Shown piece by piece: positions 29,786 through 42,998 of a DNA stretch of 64,000 nt; position 1 is the stretch's first letter; every line of letters begins with the position of its first letter. Under the pieces are notes generated by a model, which had not been told where the DNA came from, did no database searches, and saw only the letters and a list, made by a program, of their open reading frames with translations. The stretch comes from Lottia gigantea (taxonomy: Eukaryota; Mollusca; Gastropoda; Lottiidae). The stretch is from NCBI RefSeq assembly GCF_000327385.1, contig NW_008710662.1, forward strand, positions 2,660,556-2,724,555. Reading direction: 5' to 3'. A program made the translations under genes and the position numbers.

Positions 29786-32700
29786 GTATGTCAATTTATT
29801 ATTTGCATTTCTAAAGCTACTCTAGGTGATAAATAATAATTCAGAAAAAAACTTATTAAGTTATAATCCAGTATTAAAAATGAGTAAAATTTCCTTTTGA
29901 ACTCTTTCGGAAAAAATCTTCATAATGTAACTAGGTTGGGCTCATGACTTTCTTAAATGCGTTTATATTCGGCATTTGACCTGACAAGGAAGGACAGGAC
30001 TAACAAATGGAAACTATATAATGTATAAACTATACATACTGTGTACAACACACAATGTCCTCTGACACGACAAATCGTAATAGATTTTCTATTTTCTGTT
30101 GTGTCGTTCTATATATAAAAATTTTGAAGAAAAGGTTTGTGTCAAAAATTGCAAAATTTGGTTGAAAAAAGGGTGCAAGAAAATTTCTAATTTCATAAAT
30201 TTGTAACTGCTATCATATCAGATATTATGTGGAGATTTCAAAAATGAAAACCCTAAGAAAATCAACCCAAACCATCAACCCGATTTTCTACCTTTTTGCA
30301 CATGTTGAACTGTGCTACTTTCGGTTTTGCAACAATATTCCAATTTTTTATTCATTAACAACATTGCCACTTCAGATGTTGCTGCAACTGACGAAGCAGA
30401 GGCAAAGTCCCACAATTATCACTTTTGAAGTGCAAATTGATGTAAATTGAGAGCCAATCAGTGTGTATTGAAAGGTCATGTATTGTGTCATATCTTACTG
30501 TACAGTCATGTCGACTCTGGTGCATAAAGGTCTTGTTCTATCTATGCCCTCCAGCATCAACCATTGGTCACATTTTGACCATTGATGTTAGCTGAAATTA
30601 CATGGGCCTTGTATCAGTGGCTATATGTGGTACTGTAAGTTGTTTATGTTTACCTAAATTGACTATCTGATTCTTCAACAATTGCTTCCATGGAAAATGT
30701 TTACTTGGTGATAAAGTTTCTGATAAAGAGTACCTGATGTTTAATGGATCTAATAAGACAGTAGATGTGTTGATAATGACAGACGACTAAATTGCTTTTG
30801 AGAGATAATGTTATATTTCATTGACAGGCGGCTTGAAAATTATTGTGTCTGCCTCCATTATGAATTCCAGGAACACATTTCATTATTGATGAAGTAGACT
30901 GAGACAATTTCTGGAATAAAGTCTATGAATGGTCAACTTAACATTCTAAAAAGACAAATGGTAGAAGATCCTTTATTTTACCAGTTTGCCGAAATCTAAT
31001 GAAACCTTAACAGATCTTCTTTTTTTATTTATCCATAAACTGTACACAACTAGACATATTTGTAATCTCTGACTCTTTAAAGAAAATTGAATTATATCAG
31101 CAGGCAGCAGAGTGGCATCAGTTTCATGCTTTTATTAAGTATAAATACTACTAAATTGCATTTAGGAAAAAAACAAAATGGGATCATGTAAAGCCTATTA
31201 CAATTGATGTAGGCCTACCTAGCTAGTCACAATGACATGGACATTTAGCAAATATTTCGTAAAATATATCTATTGTAATGCAAAGAGAAACTTGAAGCTA
31301 TGATCTGATTTTAAGATATAGTCCATATCAGTTAGGGCCTGGTTATATGTGGCAGTTTGCCAGGTTTCCCCGGTTTGACGCCATCAAGTCCATATGGAAA
31401 GCTCAGGGTCAGCCTGGTATGTATAAAAGCCACAGCACATACTTTTATAAGCCAACATGGCAAATATTTAATATTATTAATTATCCAAGCCAGCTCGGCT
31501 TACAGATCTGACCTGTTATATATAAGTATAAAAGGCTCTAAGTATTTGTTGTAGATTCTAAGATACATCTGGTCAGTGACCTAACCTGAATTAATAGGAG
31601 ATAGATAGTACTGGTAGCTAGTAAATAATTAATTAGCAGTTAGAGGAAAAGCTGAAAGTCTTGATAGATTCCGGTACTAGTTAATTTACTTGACTATGGT
31701 TGTATTGTATCACAAATCAGTTGAGATGTAGTTTAAAGCTAATTAGTCACGAAACAGGTCAACCTTGTTTGTAGTTATGTTTTTCTAACAAATGGTTGTT
31801 GAATAATCAATGATGGTACCTATCCTTTAGAGATACTAGGAGATATAATAGAATTCCATACTCATACTAAAACACTAGTTGAACAGTAGAGACGTTTATA
31901 CACCAGATTCTAAATGAAATGGTACAACACAGTATGACAAAACATTACAGAATACTACACAACCTTTCAATACACATCTATTTAGTGCAACAACAATCCA
32001 ACAAGGCTGCACTTGCAAAATTAAATTTTCCTTCTGCTTGAAAGGTAACTTCACCATTTTGTACTAGAAGCCAAGAGGAATATATGGAACGACATGACAG
32101 AAAATAGAAATTTTTCTATTTTGATTAGTCTCGTCCGAGAACATTGTGTTGTATTGTACTCAGTTTCCATATATAGTTTAATGCAATTTATATCGTTTCT
32201 ATTGTTTTTTCGTGTCATACCATGGTGTAAGCTTATAAATGTCATGCTTATGAACAATCAAATCCTGCTGTTTGGATATAGTTTATTAATCATGATGTAG
32301 TATATGTTAACATACAGTTCAAACAGATTTTTGAGATCCTAGAAAAAGCTGTATTACATGCAATTAGTCATGGAATGCTCAATGTTCTGGAATGCCTTAT
32401 CCATCAGATCTACCAATGGGTTTGTTGGCTTGGAATTTCCTAATACTTTCAATTTGTCTGACAGCATAATTTAATCGTGATAGAATTAAATCTTTTTAAC
32501 CAGATTAAGCTTGATCTTAAAATCTGTCTTAAAAGATTAGAAAATATTATGTTTTGGAAAATAAAAAAAAAATGGTATATGGTTACTAATTGACTTTATT
32601 CCTTGAAAGACCTAGATTAAGTTGTTTTGAAAAAAACAGAGTTCTATAAAGGACTTCCAATTAATCAATTAAGATTTTTTTAATTATATTTTAAAGGTTC

Positions 32701-33249
32701 TATCCCAGATATATTAATGAATATCTCAACTATAACAGATTGAACCAAATAGATTGATTGGTATATGATCAAACTCAATATTGAGAAGGGAATGGTTGAT
32801 AAATTGCACAATGATAGCATGAAATTATATTTAAATCCATTCCATAAAGCATTCTCAGATTTCAGTAGAATTGTCTAAACAGATATTGCTCAATTTTGGT
32901 CTAGCTCCATTAAGGAAAGGAAATGTTATAGGAATAAGAAAATTGATCTTAATGCTAAATGACTGGCTTCTAATTATGTTAAAAGTTGTTAGAAATTACT
33001 TCTTACTTCATCAATAGAAATCAATTTATCTTGAGATATAAGTATCACTCGCTAGTAATTTGGTGTGAATAGTCACTACAGAATATCACTGGCGTAAATT
33101 GTAATTTGTTTAGAAAGTTGTCTGGTCAGCATGACTGTAGCACAAGTAGGTGGTGTCAAAACAGTTTCCAAACATGATGACTTATTTGGGTACGAGATAA
33201 AGATTGGCTTGTGCGACCAGTTATCCCTTCTGTTATCAGTGACTAGTTT
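29786..33249. other. No firm gene; one GC-richer patch
   Basis: Mostly AT-rich. At 31356-31416 a GC-richer stretch (CAGGTTTCCCCGGTTTGACG) sits between a weak acceptor (ATATGTGGCAG) and a donor-like GTATGT, open in two frames, one of them Pro/Gly-rich (LPGFPGLTPSSPYG); I do not call it. Near 30551-30590 CATCAA/TTGATG and TGGTCA/TGACCA form a small imperfect hairpin. Confidence 0.4.
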
Positions 33250-33455
33250 GGTTCAAGGTTGAACTCTCTCGTTGCCTCCCACTTCCACCTACCGAGACAC
33301 TCTAGCCGAAATCTCGACTATCAGATTATTAAACAACTCAACACCAATCCGGATGCTACACAATCCACAACCAATTGGCGCTCAGTGGAACTACACTGGA
33401 TTATTAGATTAAAGAGTTTCCAACCACATGGAATCAACGACAAAATCTAAACTTG
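33250..33455 (+). mobile_element. Penelope-like element, C-terminal endonuclease fragment
   Basis: The frame 33259-33450 encodes VASHFHLPRHSSRNLDYQI, then WRSVELHWIIRLKSFQPHGI and NDKI. The order HFNLPGHS - about 25 residues - R.RE.FWI..L.T..P.GLN is the tail of the GIY-YIG endonuclease domain in Penelope-like retroelements. The catalytic start of the domain and the reverse transcriptase are not visible upstream, so it is a short 3' fragment, as usual for 5'-truncated copies. It is locally richer in G and C than its surroundings. Confidence 0.65.
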
Positions 33456-33544
33456 GACACTTCACCTTTTTCTCTTAGTTTGACTTATTTGGGTAATTAA
33501 ATCTAAACATACATTAGATTTAGAAATGGGAATCAGTTAATAGT

Positions 33545-33610
33545 GTTCACATTTCTAGTACTTCTGAAGACTATTTACAGGTATTCAAGACCCAAATCAA
33601 CCCTGAACAA
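33545..33610 (+). mobile_element. Fragment of the TTTAAAGGG MITE, right half
   Basis: TTCACATTTCTAGTACTTCT, GAAGACTATTTACA and CAAATCAACCCTGAACAATG parallel TGTACATTTCTAGTACCTAC, GAAAACTATTTACA and AAAATCAACCCCCGCAAATG near 58636-58707. The terminal CCCTTTAAA is not present, so the copy is cut. Confidence 0.55.
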
Positions 33611-34454
33611 TGGCAAACAATGGTCTTTAAACTGAGAAATATTAAAACACTATATATGTGTATATCATGCTTAATTTGCATATTTGTAATCGACAATGCT
33701 CAGCAGTTAAAACATATTATCATTTGTCAGAAGCCTGTTTTCTTCTCAGTGGGCCATCATATTTCAGTTAAATCTCAATTTTATTCCTCCTTGATAAGTT
33801 GGATACAAATCAATCACGTTGGACATGACTTGAATATATATTGTTTTATGCAATACAATTCTTTAGAATTATTTGGTTAATGTGTATTTTGTTTGGAATT
33901 GTTTTGTTTCAACAGTGAGTTTGATTCTTCAGATTTTGCAACATGGTACCAATGTTAGTTAATTCAAATATGTAGGACATGCTGACATAGAAAAAAGCCA
34001 TTTAGTTGATTTCATTAAACAGTGCATGCTAAAATTTCCTTCCTGCACTTTATGGTGTCTTCATTAGCTCAAATTGCCCAGTACATTCATTTTGCACGTT
34101 ATCTTCACATTTGATCATCTATCCTCTAAATTTTGATCTTGTGAACCCAGTTACACAAAAAAAAATTTGTAAGAACAAAGTGTGTTGTGTGGAAAACTTA
34201 CTTACTTTCAATCAAACCATGTTTTGAGAGGGTATTCTGTATTGATGAGATCAAAACAACATATTGACAATGGAAATATTCAATAATTTATCCTGCTGAT
34301 TCTTCTACCATGCCAATCATTCTATTAATTATTTCTGTCATTGTAAACTCATTACTGCCATCTACTATTAATACCAGTTGATCTCATTATAGTACTTGTT
34401 TATCTCTTTTTATTGAAACAAAGACCTTGCCTTAGGTCATAACCTTGTCTTTCT
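33611..34454. other. No gene seen
   Basis: AT-rich. An 86-codon open frame (33620-33880) has no recognisable domain. Confidence 0.45.
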
Positions 34455-34827
34455 AGCCCAAAACGTAATAAAAAAAAAGTATCACTAGCCCAAACAGTAG
34501 CAGAAAAGAAGGAAAATTGAGATCACAATATTGAAGTAAAAAAATAGGATTGCTAGCTCAAATTGTAGCAGAAAAGTAGGATCATTAGCCTGAACAGCAG
34601 CAGAAAAGTAAGATCACTAGCCCAAATTACAGCAGAAAGTATGATCAGTAGCAGCAGAAAAGTAGGATCACTAGCCCATATTCTAGAAGAAAGGTAGGAA
34701 CACTAGCCCATATTGTATCAGAAAGTAGGATCACTAGCCTGAACAGTAGCAGAAAAGTAGGATCATTCACTCAAATCTTAGCAGAAAAGTAGGATCACCA
34801 GCTTAAATTGTAGCAGAAAAGTAGGAC
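34455..34827. repeat. Degenerate minisatellite, about 33-bp unit, roughly 11 units
   Basis: The unit is GTAGGATCACTAGCCCAAAT then TGTAGCAGAAAA, with frequent substitutions and length changes. It is older than the 54-bp array at 25798, judging by divergence between units. Confidence 0.8.
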
Positions 34828-35194
34828 ATATAAATTTCATTCCTATTCTTTAGAACTACCAATTTAATATTGTTTTGAGGGAAACTAAAAGCTAAAATAA
34901 GATGTAGGTGGCTCAATGGTGTTTTCCAATAGAATTTCTTGACCTAAGGTAATGCCTGTATGACTCTTTGAATCTAAAATCTATTAGCTTGCAAGCTGCT
35001 ATTTTAAAATCTATATATTTTTAGAGATATCAGCTCTGAAAAGAGCACAATTTCAGCTCCACTTCACCATGTTTTAGATCATATGTGTGATGGTTCTCCT
35101 ACAACTCAACAAGAGAATGTAACAACATACTTACCTTTGGTACTTGATGTTTAATTACCGAAGACCATATATATATATTTACATAATAAAATAT

Positions 35195-35390
35195 GTCAGA
35201 TTTTATTATGTAAATTGATATTGGTATGTGAAATTAAGCTCTCAGATTTTTGTTATAAAAATTGAAACTGATTTGTGAAATTAAGCTCTCAGATTTTATT
35301 ATGTTAATTGACTACTGGTATGTAAAATTAAGTTCTCAGAATTTTTATTATGAAAATTGATGCTGATTGTAAAATTGAGCTCTATTGGCT
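35195..35390. repeat. Minisatellite, about 59-bp unit, 3-4 units
   Basis: CTCAGATTTTATTATGTAAA, TTGATATTGGTATGTGAAAT, TAAGCT repeats with variants (TTGAAACTGATTTGTGAAAT, TTGACTACTGGTATGTAAAA). The unit ends in GTGAAATTAAGCTCTCAG. Confidence 0.75.
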
Positions 35391-38300
35391 GGTTAAGCTT
35401 GCCTAATATTGTCAAGTATTGAAGTAAGTCTACTGATCTTATGAATTAACCCTGTGCCACTCAGATCTGGAAAGAGAAAGAGGTTACTGTTCCACCCAAA
35501 GGCCATTAGCACCATATTTACAAATATAGTGATATTGTCATGTATTTGAACAACCCAATTTTTGAACTGCTACAAATACAGCCAATTCTCAAAGGATATA
35601 GTAGAATGATGTCAATTACTTTGTACTTGTTTCTTTGGCATCATATAAAAGTTCGAGCTTGAAATGAAATTTGTGTTATAATTTGTCAGAAGATATTATT
35701 CTGACTTCAGCCAATCAATAAAAGAAAACAAAGTTCTGGCAAATATCATTGTTGGAGGTAGATTCATTCTATTGTAAGAATGTGAAAGAGACGTTAGTTA
35801 GAGGATGATATTCAATCAAACAAGTTGTGCTTTGTGTCTGCATTGTGTTGAAACTTGTAATTTGATTGGATATTTTAAAAGTGAAGTTTAGGAAAGGGAA
35901 TTTCAAGTAAATGTGTAGAGGGTATATTGAACAAAGATAAAAGGAGAGGTTCTTCTTATAACAGAAAATCTTAAAAAAACTTTTTTGATTTATCATTTTT
36001 GTTGTATGCACTTGTTTATGGTTAGATTCAACTCTGGACAGCGTGGCTGTGATTCTTCTTCAAAGGAGACTGGAATATAAGCTTGAAGTGAATCAGGAAA
36101 TATTTCTACATCTGCTAAAAGTACATTAGTGATTTCATTTCTGTGCCAATTTAATGTGCAGGGTCTAAATGTCAAGCCTTGTAGTCAAATATCAGATGTT
36201 GTCACCACAATCAATAGAACATTAATACCAGCGAAATTATGCCATACATTGGTTATGATTAGCAAGGAAAAGGTCAGCTCAGCGTTTTATTTCAACACAT
36301 TAGATTAATCATATAAAACCTTGGTGGTTAAACCACAGATTCAATAAGAAAACAGTTCAATTAAATTACACACACTGCTTGTTTTTATAATTAAGTTTCA
36401 AACACAGAGTGATTTCATTTTCTGGTGAAAAAGCATTGGAGAAACATTTAAAAGGCTTGCAAATTATCCTGAGTGTCAAATTCAAGATGGTACCTTTTAA
36501 TGTAAGTATAGAATTATTGTTTAGAATTTTGAAAACATCAATGCATGTTATTGTAAAAGAAAAATATGAAGTACCAGCATAAAAAGAGAATTACTGCTGG
36601 TATTTAGAACCATTAAGATAGTTAGAGATAAGCAGGAGTAGGTGCAGGTAGTCAAAAACATATCAAAATTTTGCTTTGTGGTCAAGATATACAGCTTTGC
36701 ATAACTATTTCTTTAAAATTAATGTATTGAACTGAGTAAACAATTCTAATCTAATTTCAAGCAATATCAGCTGCATTGAGGTGAATTACAACAGTATTAA
36801 ATTATTCATGCATATTTGGTAGTAAATCATAAATACAACAGCTCACTTTATTTTGGGGTGTTATAAACATTCTTCTATCATTATATTGTAAATGGCAAGG
36901 GTCATATAGCTGTGCCTGTTTCAGGGCTTTGAAAAGAATATTGATGATTTGTGTCTTTTTCTAATATCCTGAAAACATAGTGAGTATCATTCCGTCTTGA
37001 AATATGATGAATTGAATAATACTATTATATAATGACTGATAATCTAATTGGGCATACAACTTTATCTCAAACTCATACTCCTGATGGGCTGAAAACTGAC
37101 TATAATGCTAAGAAACATAACAAATATTAACAGTCACATAAAAACAAGTACCATATATAATGAGGATATAAAATGGGGAGGAGAATTATGTTATAGAAAA
37201 GCTGACAGCACATACTTTAGATGGCTATTGTGCATTCTGCCTAATGAATTAATTATTCATGAAGAAAAACAGAAATATAAAATCAAGAATTTTGATTGAT
37301 TGATACACAAAACATATTCTCTGCATTAATATTCATTTTCCTCAAAACAAATTGGACATTGGCTTCTACATTGGGCAAAAAAATGTTAATAAATTAATGC
37401 CAGTTTTAATTAAGAGTTAACTGTTACATATCATCTGGGGAATTATTGTTTGTAACCTAGATAAAAGAATCCATGAAATAAATACTTTTAAAGTTAGTCT
37501 AGTGAAAATATTCTTCAGTATCTTCACACACAAACCAAACAAACTATTTCTATTGTACTCAAGTTTATCAAATTGTTATATAAGAATTAATTTTTTTACC
37601 CATCATTCCTGGCCAGTAGTGATTAGGGTGGTTGGAAAGAAACCAGTAAATATCGACAAGCAAAGCAACTAGTAAATATTCAACAGAAGGCACTGGCACA
37701 GGGTTTAAGTTGTGTTTAAATGTGTTTTCATGTTAATATAAAATAAATTAAAATCAAAGAAGAAAATCATATTTGGTTATCATGTATATATGATTATACA
37801 TAGACTTAAATGGAACCGTAGTGTAATTAAATGATTAAGTGTTGCCTACTTACTTTTGACACAGGAGACCTAATGATTTTTCTTTCGAGAACCACCTGGT
37901 TTTCCAGAATCACTTTCTTGTGAAGAGAAAATAGTATCATCTTTACTGTCCTCTAATGGTATTAAATCCTGGTATTTTTTTCTGATGTGTAATTAAATTA
38001 GCAAGTGTAAAATTTTGAGCAGGAAATACTCAAGTCCTTAATAAGACTGAAAGCAGGTTAAAAAGAATCCTGTGTCAAATTATTGAGTTAGAAAAGAAAT
38101 ATCCATATTTATTATCATTTGGAGATTATTCAGATTGCTTATGTTTGGATCGACTGGAATAATGACGAAGAAAATGCCATGATTGAACTGTAACCAATTA
38201 CAGGAATCACAGACAATGGATATCAAAATTGTGTTAATAAAATTTGTAAGTGTCTTCTAATACACATTTCTATATAAATAGGCCAGAAAACCTTGGAAAA

Positions 38301-40084
38301 ATGTATTTATTTATATGTTATAGAAATTTTAAGTAATTCTGTTGACCTTATTACTTGTGTTAATCTGATCTTTTTCATTCTAATGAGAAAGATAACAAAT
38401 TTCAAAAAAAAATAATGATTGTAAGGTAGAAAATGGGAAATCTATACAGTTGATAATCAAACATAAAACTGAAAAAAGAAATTTGAGATAAAATCGAATG
38501 TCATTGTTCAAATATTTAACAGCTTGCCACTTTGAGAATGAAATAAAAGTAGATTTGTAAGTTCAGTGAAATCTACTGTAAATAATCATTGATCATGTTT
38601 TTATTATGTTGTTACTGATATATTCATAGACATATGGTTTTATAGTCAGTGTTGTTGAAACTTGTTGTGAATATGATTGGACATATAGTTGATTTTATAT
38701 TGTGATTAGACTTATTATTGTATGTGATAAACTACAATGGTTTGAGGATACATCAAGCGTTACAATCATTCTTGTTTAGTTTATTGATAAACATAAAAAT
38801 ATATAAACTTTACGTCTGTGGTTAAAAGTGTTTGAAATTCACATGGCATATGATTTGTCTACCTAAAAGACTAGTTGAAGTGTTTGTGACTTGTTTTGAA
38901 TTACTTAGGACAGAAGTGCTTTGGTTTATATTTCAACAGAATATGTTCCTGTGCTTTTCCTTGATAAATATTCATTTATGCGTAAGATATACATGGGCTG
39001 AAATTTCAAATATGATACCAACTGAATGAAAAGAAAGTTAATAGCATTGCAGTACATTCTGTTATGTGTATAGGTCTCTGTCCATAAATGATATGTTTTA
39101 CGGTGTAAGTGTACTTTTTGCTAAAATAAATCAGCCTCTCAGATGTTTGGATCCTGTGTATGTACTGTATAAAGGATATGATAAATTGACGTTACAAACA
39201 TACATTACTATAGTATAAACTACAAAAAATAATGAGTAAGGATAACATAGGGATTAAGAGAGATTATGATATAAGTAATGATATTGTTATATATACTGTC
39301 AATTAGCATATTGTATATAAGAACCTATATAAGTAGCCTAGTGGTTGAAGACTGTTTGACAGTTTGAAATCCAGGAAGGTTATATATTTTCACTAGACTG
39401 CTCAGGGATCTCTAACTCTTGAAAATAGCTGAGATAAATCAAACTTCATGTGAGTAGGAATATCTATTTTGGTTTGCTGTCTCAGACATTAAGTTAAGTC
39501 TCAACAGTTATGTGGTATTGTTGATTTTATATGACTATAGACGAATTAGAAGACAGTGTTGGTGTTTGGACTTGAAAGTCTGAAGCATGTTTCTTTGTTA
39601 CCAAGATGAAAAGATGTTAGGATTATATTGTTGGGATTGATTGAAATCTTCAGTTACTTTGTAAGAAAGCACTTTACTTGACTAGCAACTCCTCACTGGA
39701 ACATACTTATACATGTCATTAAAGGATTGTAAACTTTTTCTTAAAAGAGCAAAACTTCTGAAGAAAGGCAAGCTAGCTGACTTAAAGGAGATATCAATAA
39801 ACATGGTGTCAAATCAACCTATTGTGGATTTATTGGGTCTAATGTAGCAGTTAAAACCTCAGTTGATATATTGAATGACCTAGAAGGGATTATACAGGCT
39901 ATATCAAGAGTAAATACTGGTATTTAATGATAGTAATAAATGGTTGAAGAATGTTAAATATAGTTATTAGAAGATTATTTGGAGTATAGGAATTAAGATA
40001 ATTTCACAGATATATATCAGCTACAATGGCAGGTATGAATGGGTATACTATTATTTGGTTTAGTATTTTTGAGAATGATTGGTA
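35391..40084. other. No gene; long AT-rich tract
   Basis: About 4.7 kb without a recognised element. A donor-like GTAAGTATAG at 36504 follows an open stretch (about 36391-36580) with no clear acceptor. A degenerate tRNA-like sequence (TAGCCTAGTGGTTGAAGACT to GTTTGAAATCCAGG) at 39335-39375 may be an eroded SINE head. Confidence 0.4.
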
Positions 40085-40985
40085 TGACATCCAGGAAACA
40101 GGTGCCACTATACATGATCTTCTATGATAGGGTCATGGTATTCAACAATGGGGTCTCAGTGATATCTGAGTTAGGCTCTCAATGATCTTCTGATAAGTTA
40201 AGATTTTTTGAAATAGGATCTCAATGATATGATCTGATTTTAAATGATATGATTTTCTGAACTAGTGTCTCAATGATCTGAAAAGTTATCTCTATATTAT
40301 GATCCTATTTTAAAAGATATGTTTATTCTGAAATAGGGTCTCAATGATCTGATTTTCTGATATAAAGTCTTGATGATTTTATTGTCTGAATCAGTTTCTC
40401 AATGATAATAAGATCATCTTAAATGGTGTGTCATTGATATGTCTTGAAAAAGGGTCTCATCAGTGATATGATCCGAAAGAGAGTCTCAATGATATGATCT
40501 CCTGAAATAAGGTTTTGATGATGTAATCTTCTATTAGTCTTCAGATACTCTAAAATAAGACATTAACGACATATTCTTCAGATATTCTGAAATAAAGCAT
40601 CAATTATATAGTCTTCAGATATTCTGAAATAAAGCATCAATTATATAGTCTTCAGATATTCTGAAATAAAGCATCAATGATTATAGTCTTCAGATATTCT
40701 GAAATAAAGCATCAATGATATAGTCTTCAGATATTCTGAAATAAAGCATCAATTATATAGTCTTCAGATACTCTGAAATAAAGCATCAATGATTATAGTC
40801 TTCAGATATTCTGAAATAAAGCATCAATGATATAGTCTTCAGATATTCTGAAATAAAGCATCAATTATATAGTCTTCAGATATTCTGAATTAGGGTCTCA
40901 ACTAAATAGTCTTCAGATATTCTGAATTAGGGTCTCAAGTAAATAGTCTTCATATATTCTGAAATAAAGCATCAATGATAGTCTA
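40085..40985. repeat. Minisatellite: 37-bp array with diverged left flank
   Basis: From about 40528 the unit TCTTCAGATATTCTGAAATA plus AAGCATCAATTATATAG (37 bp) repeats about eleven times, with some AAGCATCAATGATTATAG variants. The left part, 40085-40527, has looser copies built on TCTGAAATAGGGTCTCAATG and ATATGATCT. The last two units carry TTCTGAATTAGGGTCTCAA, linking the two types. Confidence 0.85.
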
Positions 40986-41849
40986 TCAATAATAATTCAG
41001 ATAGTACCCCACAATAAGATAACAACAATATTATCTTTAAGATATTCTGAAAATAAATAGCAACGGAACTTAATGATATTAATGACATGCATTTATATAA
41101 CACATCTAATGTGTATATTATTGAAAGATAAAATCAATATTTTGTAATTTCGCTTTCTCAAGGCACTAATAGAAACTTAAACTGATTTTAGCGGGTGGAA
41201 ATTGGTGCCCGTTTTGTATGTTTTTAAATCAGTCATTATTAGACACATGTACAGTAATTTGATTCCATGGAAACGGCAATCTGGAAACTTGTTTCAGGGA
41301 ATGTTGAAATTCAAGATATAAGCTTATAATTCATTATTGTTAACCCTTTTGGTTAAACTTTCCTTGTTTCATCATGAATTTAGAAAAGCCCTTAGAAATA
41401 AATCGTGGCCTTGTAAACATATTATGTCAATGAAAGTCATCAAAGGCATGCTAAGATCCTGCAAGTTTCCGGCCATCAATACAAATTCTGATGGAATTTG
41501 ATGGAACAACTACTTTGAAGTTCTTCAAGATGTAAATTGAATATATGTAACATTTTCTAACATATGACTGAATCAAAGTTTTTAATGAAATGCTATTTTT
41601 TGCTGACAATATGGTAGACAATCAGTTTTCTATGTCCAACAATGGATAAATGATGTTGAAATTTTGTAAATGTCAATTAGGTGATTAAAATAGTTGTTGG
41701 ACTATTTCACAATCCTGACAAATTATTTATTGAATGATAATAAAGTATAACATTGATAATTAGTCTGATATCTCTGACCTGGGAACTAACTGAATTTTGT
41801 AGTTTTGAGTTAAGACTATTTAAATTTTTCTGGTCAGAGATTTCATTTC

Positions 41850-42290
41850 ACCTGAAATAAACCTAAGTTTAGAGTTTAGAGTTCAGACTATCTGAAATAA
41901 ACCTTAGTTTAGAGTTCACATTAACTGAAAAGAGCCTAGTTAAGAGATTCAGATATTCAGACTATCTGAAATAAACTTAAGTTTAGATTTCAGATTAACT
42001 AAAAAGAGCTCAGTTTAGAGATTCAGACTATCTGAAATAAAGCTAGGTTTAGAGTTCAGATTAACTAAAAAGAGCCTAGTTTATAGATTCAGACTAGCTG
42101 AAATAAACCTAGGTTTAGAGTTCAGATTAACTGAAAAGAGCCTAGTTTAGAGATTCAGACTATCTGAAATAAAGCTATGTTTAGAGTTCAGATTATCTGA
42201 GATTAACCTAAGTTAAGTTTAGAGTTCAGACTTAATTTACCTCAAATATAGGCTTACCTTGTTTAGAGTTTCAGACTAACTGAAATAAAC
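41850..42290. repeat. Minisatellite of two alternating 33-bp units
   Basis: Unit A is TTCAGACTATCTGAAATAAA then CCTAAGTTTAGAG; unit B is TTCAGATTAACTGAAAAGAG then CCTAGTTTAGAGA. They alternate for about six A-B pairs, giving a 66-bp higher-order period. Unit A shares TTCAGA, TCTGAAATAAA with the 37-bp unit of the array 900 bp upstream. Confidence 0.8.
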
Positions 42291-42485
42291 AGGCTATGGT
42301 ATTAATTACTAGATCTAATCTAACTTACATTTTATTCTGGACCAAACATGGAAACATTAATGCTTAGTTTAATGGAAAAAAATATCATTAGATGAGTGGA
42401 ATGGAAACAATAGCTTACAATGAAATGGATGTATGATAGTACTGAATTGTAAAATAATAATATCATTAAAATCAATGTATCCCTA

Positions 42486-42615
42486 CTGAATTCTATTCAT
42501 AACCACAATATCTCTCTGGGAGCTTCTCATTTTAACTATCAGATAGTTAATGGGTTTTCGCTCTAGTGGTCCAACCGAGGGCTATAAGCGGAAAAATAAA
42601 ATGAATAGAATCCAG
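42486..42615. mobile_element. Foldback element, 130 bp
   Basis: CTGAATTCTATTCAT (42486-42500) pairs with ATGAATAGAATCCAG (42601-42615), 14 of 15. The interior has a further imperfect inverted pair, TTTTCGCTCTAG and AAGCGGAAAA. It looks like a small MITE; no target duplication is clear. Confidence 0.45.
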
Positions 42616-42789
42616 CAGAGATTTGCAAATACTGCTTCAGATTGATCAATTCTGTTTGGTTCAGATAGGCTGTGACTTAAAGGTTATTGTGGAGAGTGCT
42701 AGTTCACTCTTCCTTTAATATATGATGCCACTCCGCACCTGGGACAGCTTCTAGGCTTCACTTTAGATAGTCTGCTCATTTAGTGGTAT

Positions 42790-42998
42790 TTGTCAAGGGC
42801 AATAACTCAAAAGCCGTTCATGGAAAGATCGTCAAGTTTGAACTTGACCAAGATCTCATCAATTTAAATGATTAAACCAAATTTCATTAATATCAGTTCA
42901 AAACTGTAGTCTCTATTATGTTCACAAGAAATGTTGACGGACCGAAGGACAGGGGCGACGCAATTTAGGTCCACATTTCCGTGTGGTCGTATAAAAAT
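42790..42998 (-). mobile_element. Pearl-like element, short minus-strand copy
   Basis: On the minus strand the left end TTTTTATACGACCACACGGA, AATGTGGACC is followed by GTCGCCCCTGTCC and one internal unit ending in GAGTTATTGCCCTTGACAAA. It has no second unit and no right end. Confidence 0.6.

Noticed and set aside
31356-31416. GC-richer possible exon (LPGFPGLTPSSPYG)
   Set aside because: The acceptor is weak, two frames are open, and neither has a recognisable continuation.
39335-39375. Possible tRNA gene
   Set aside because: Box A and box B are only approximate and no cloverleaf can be completed; more likely a decayed SINE head.
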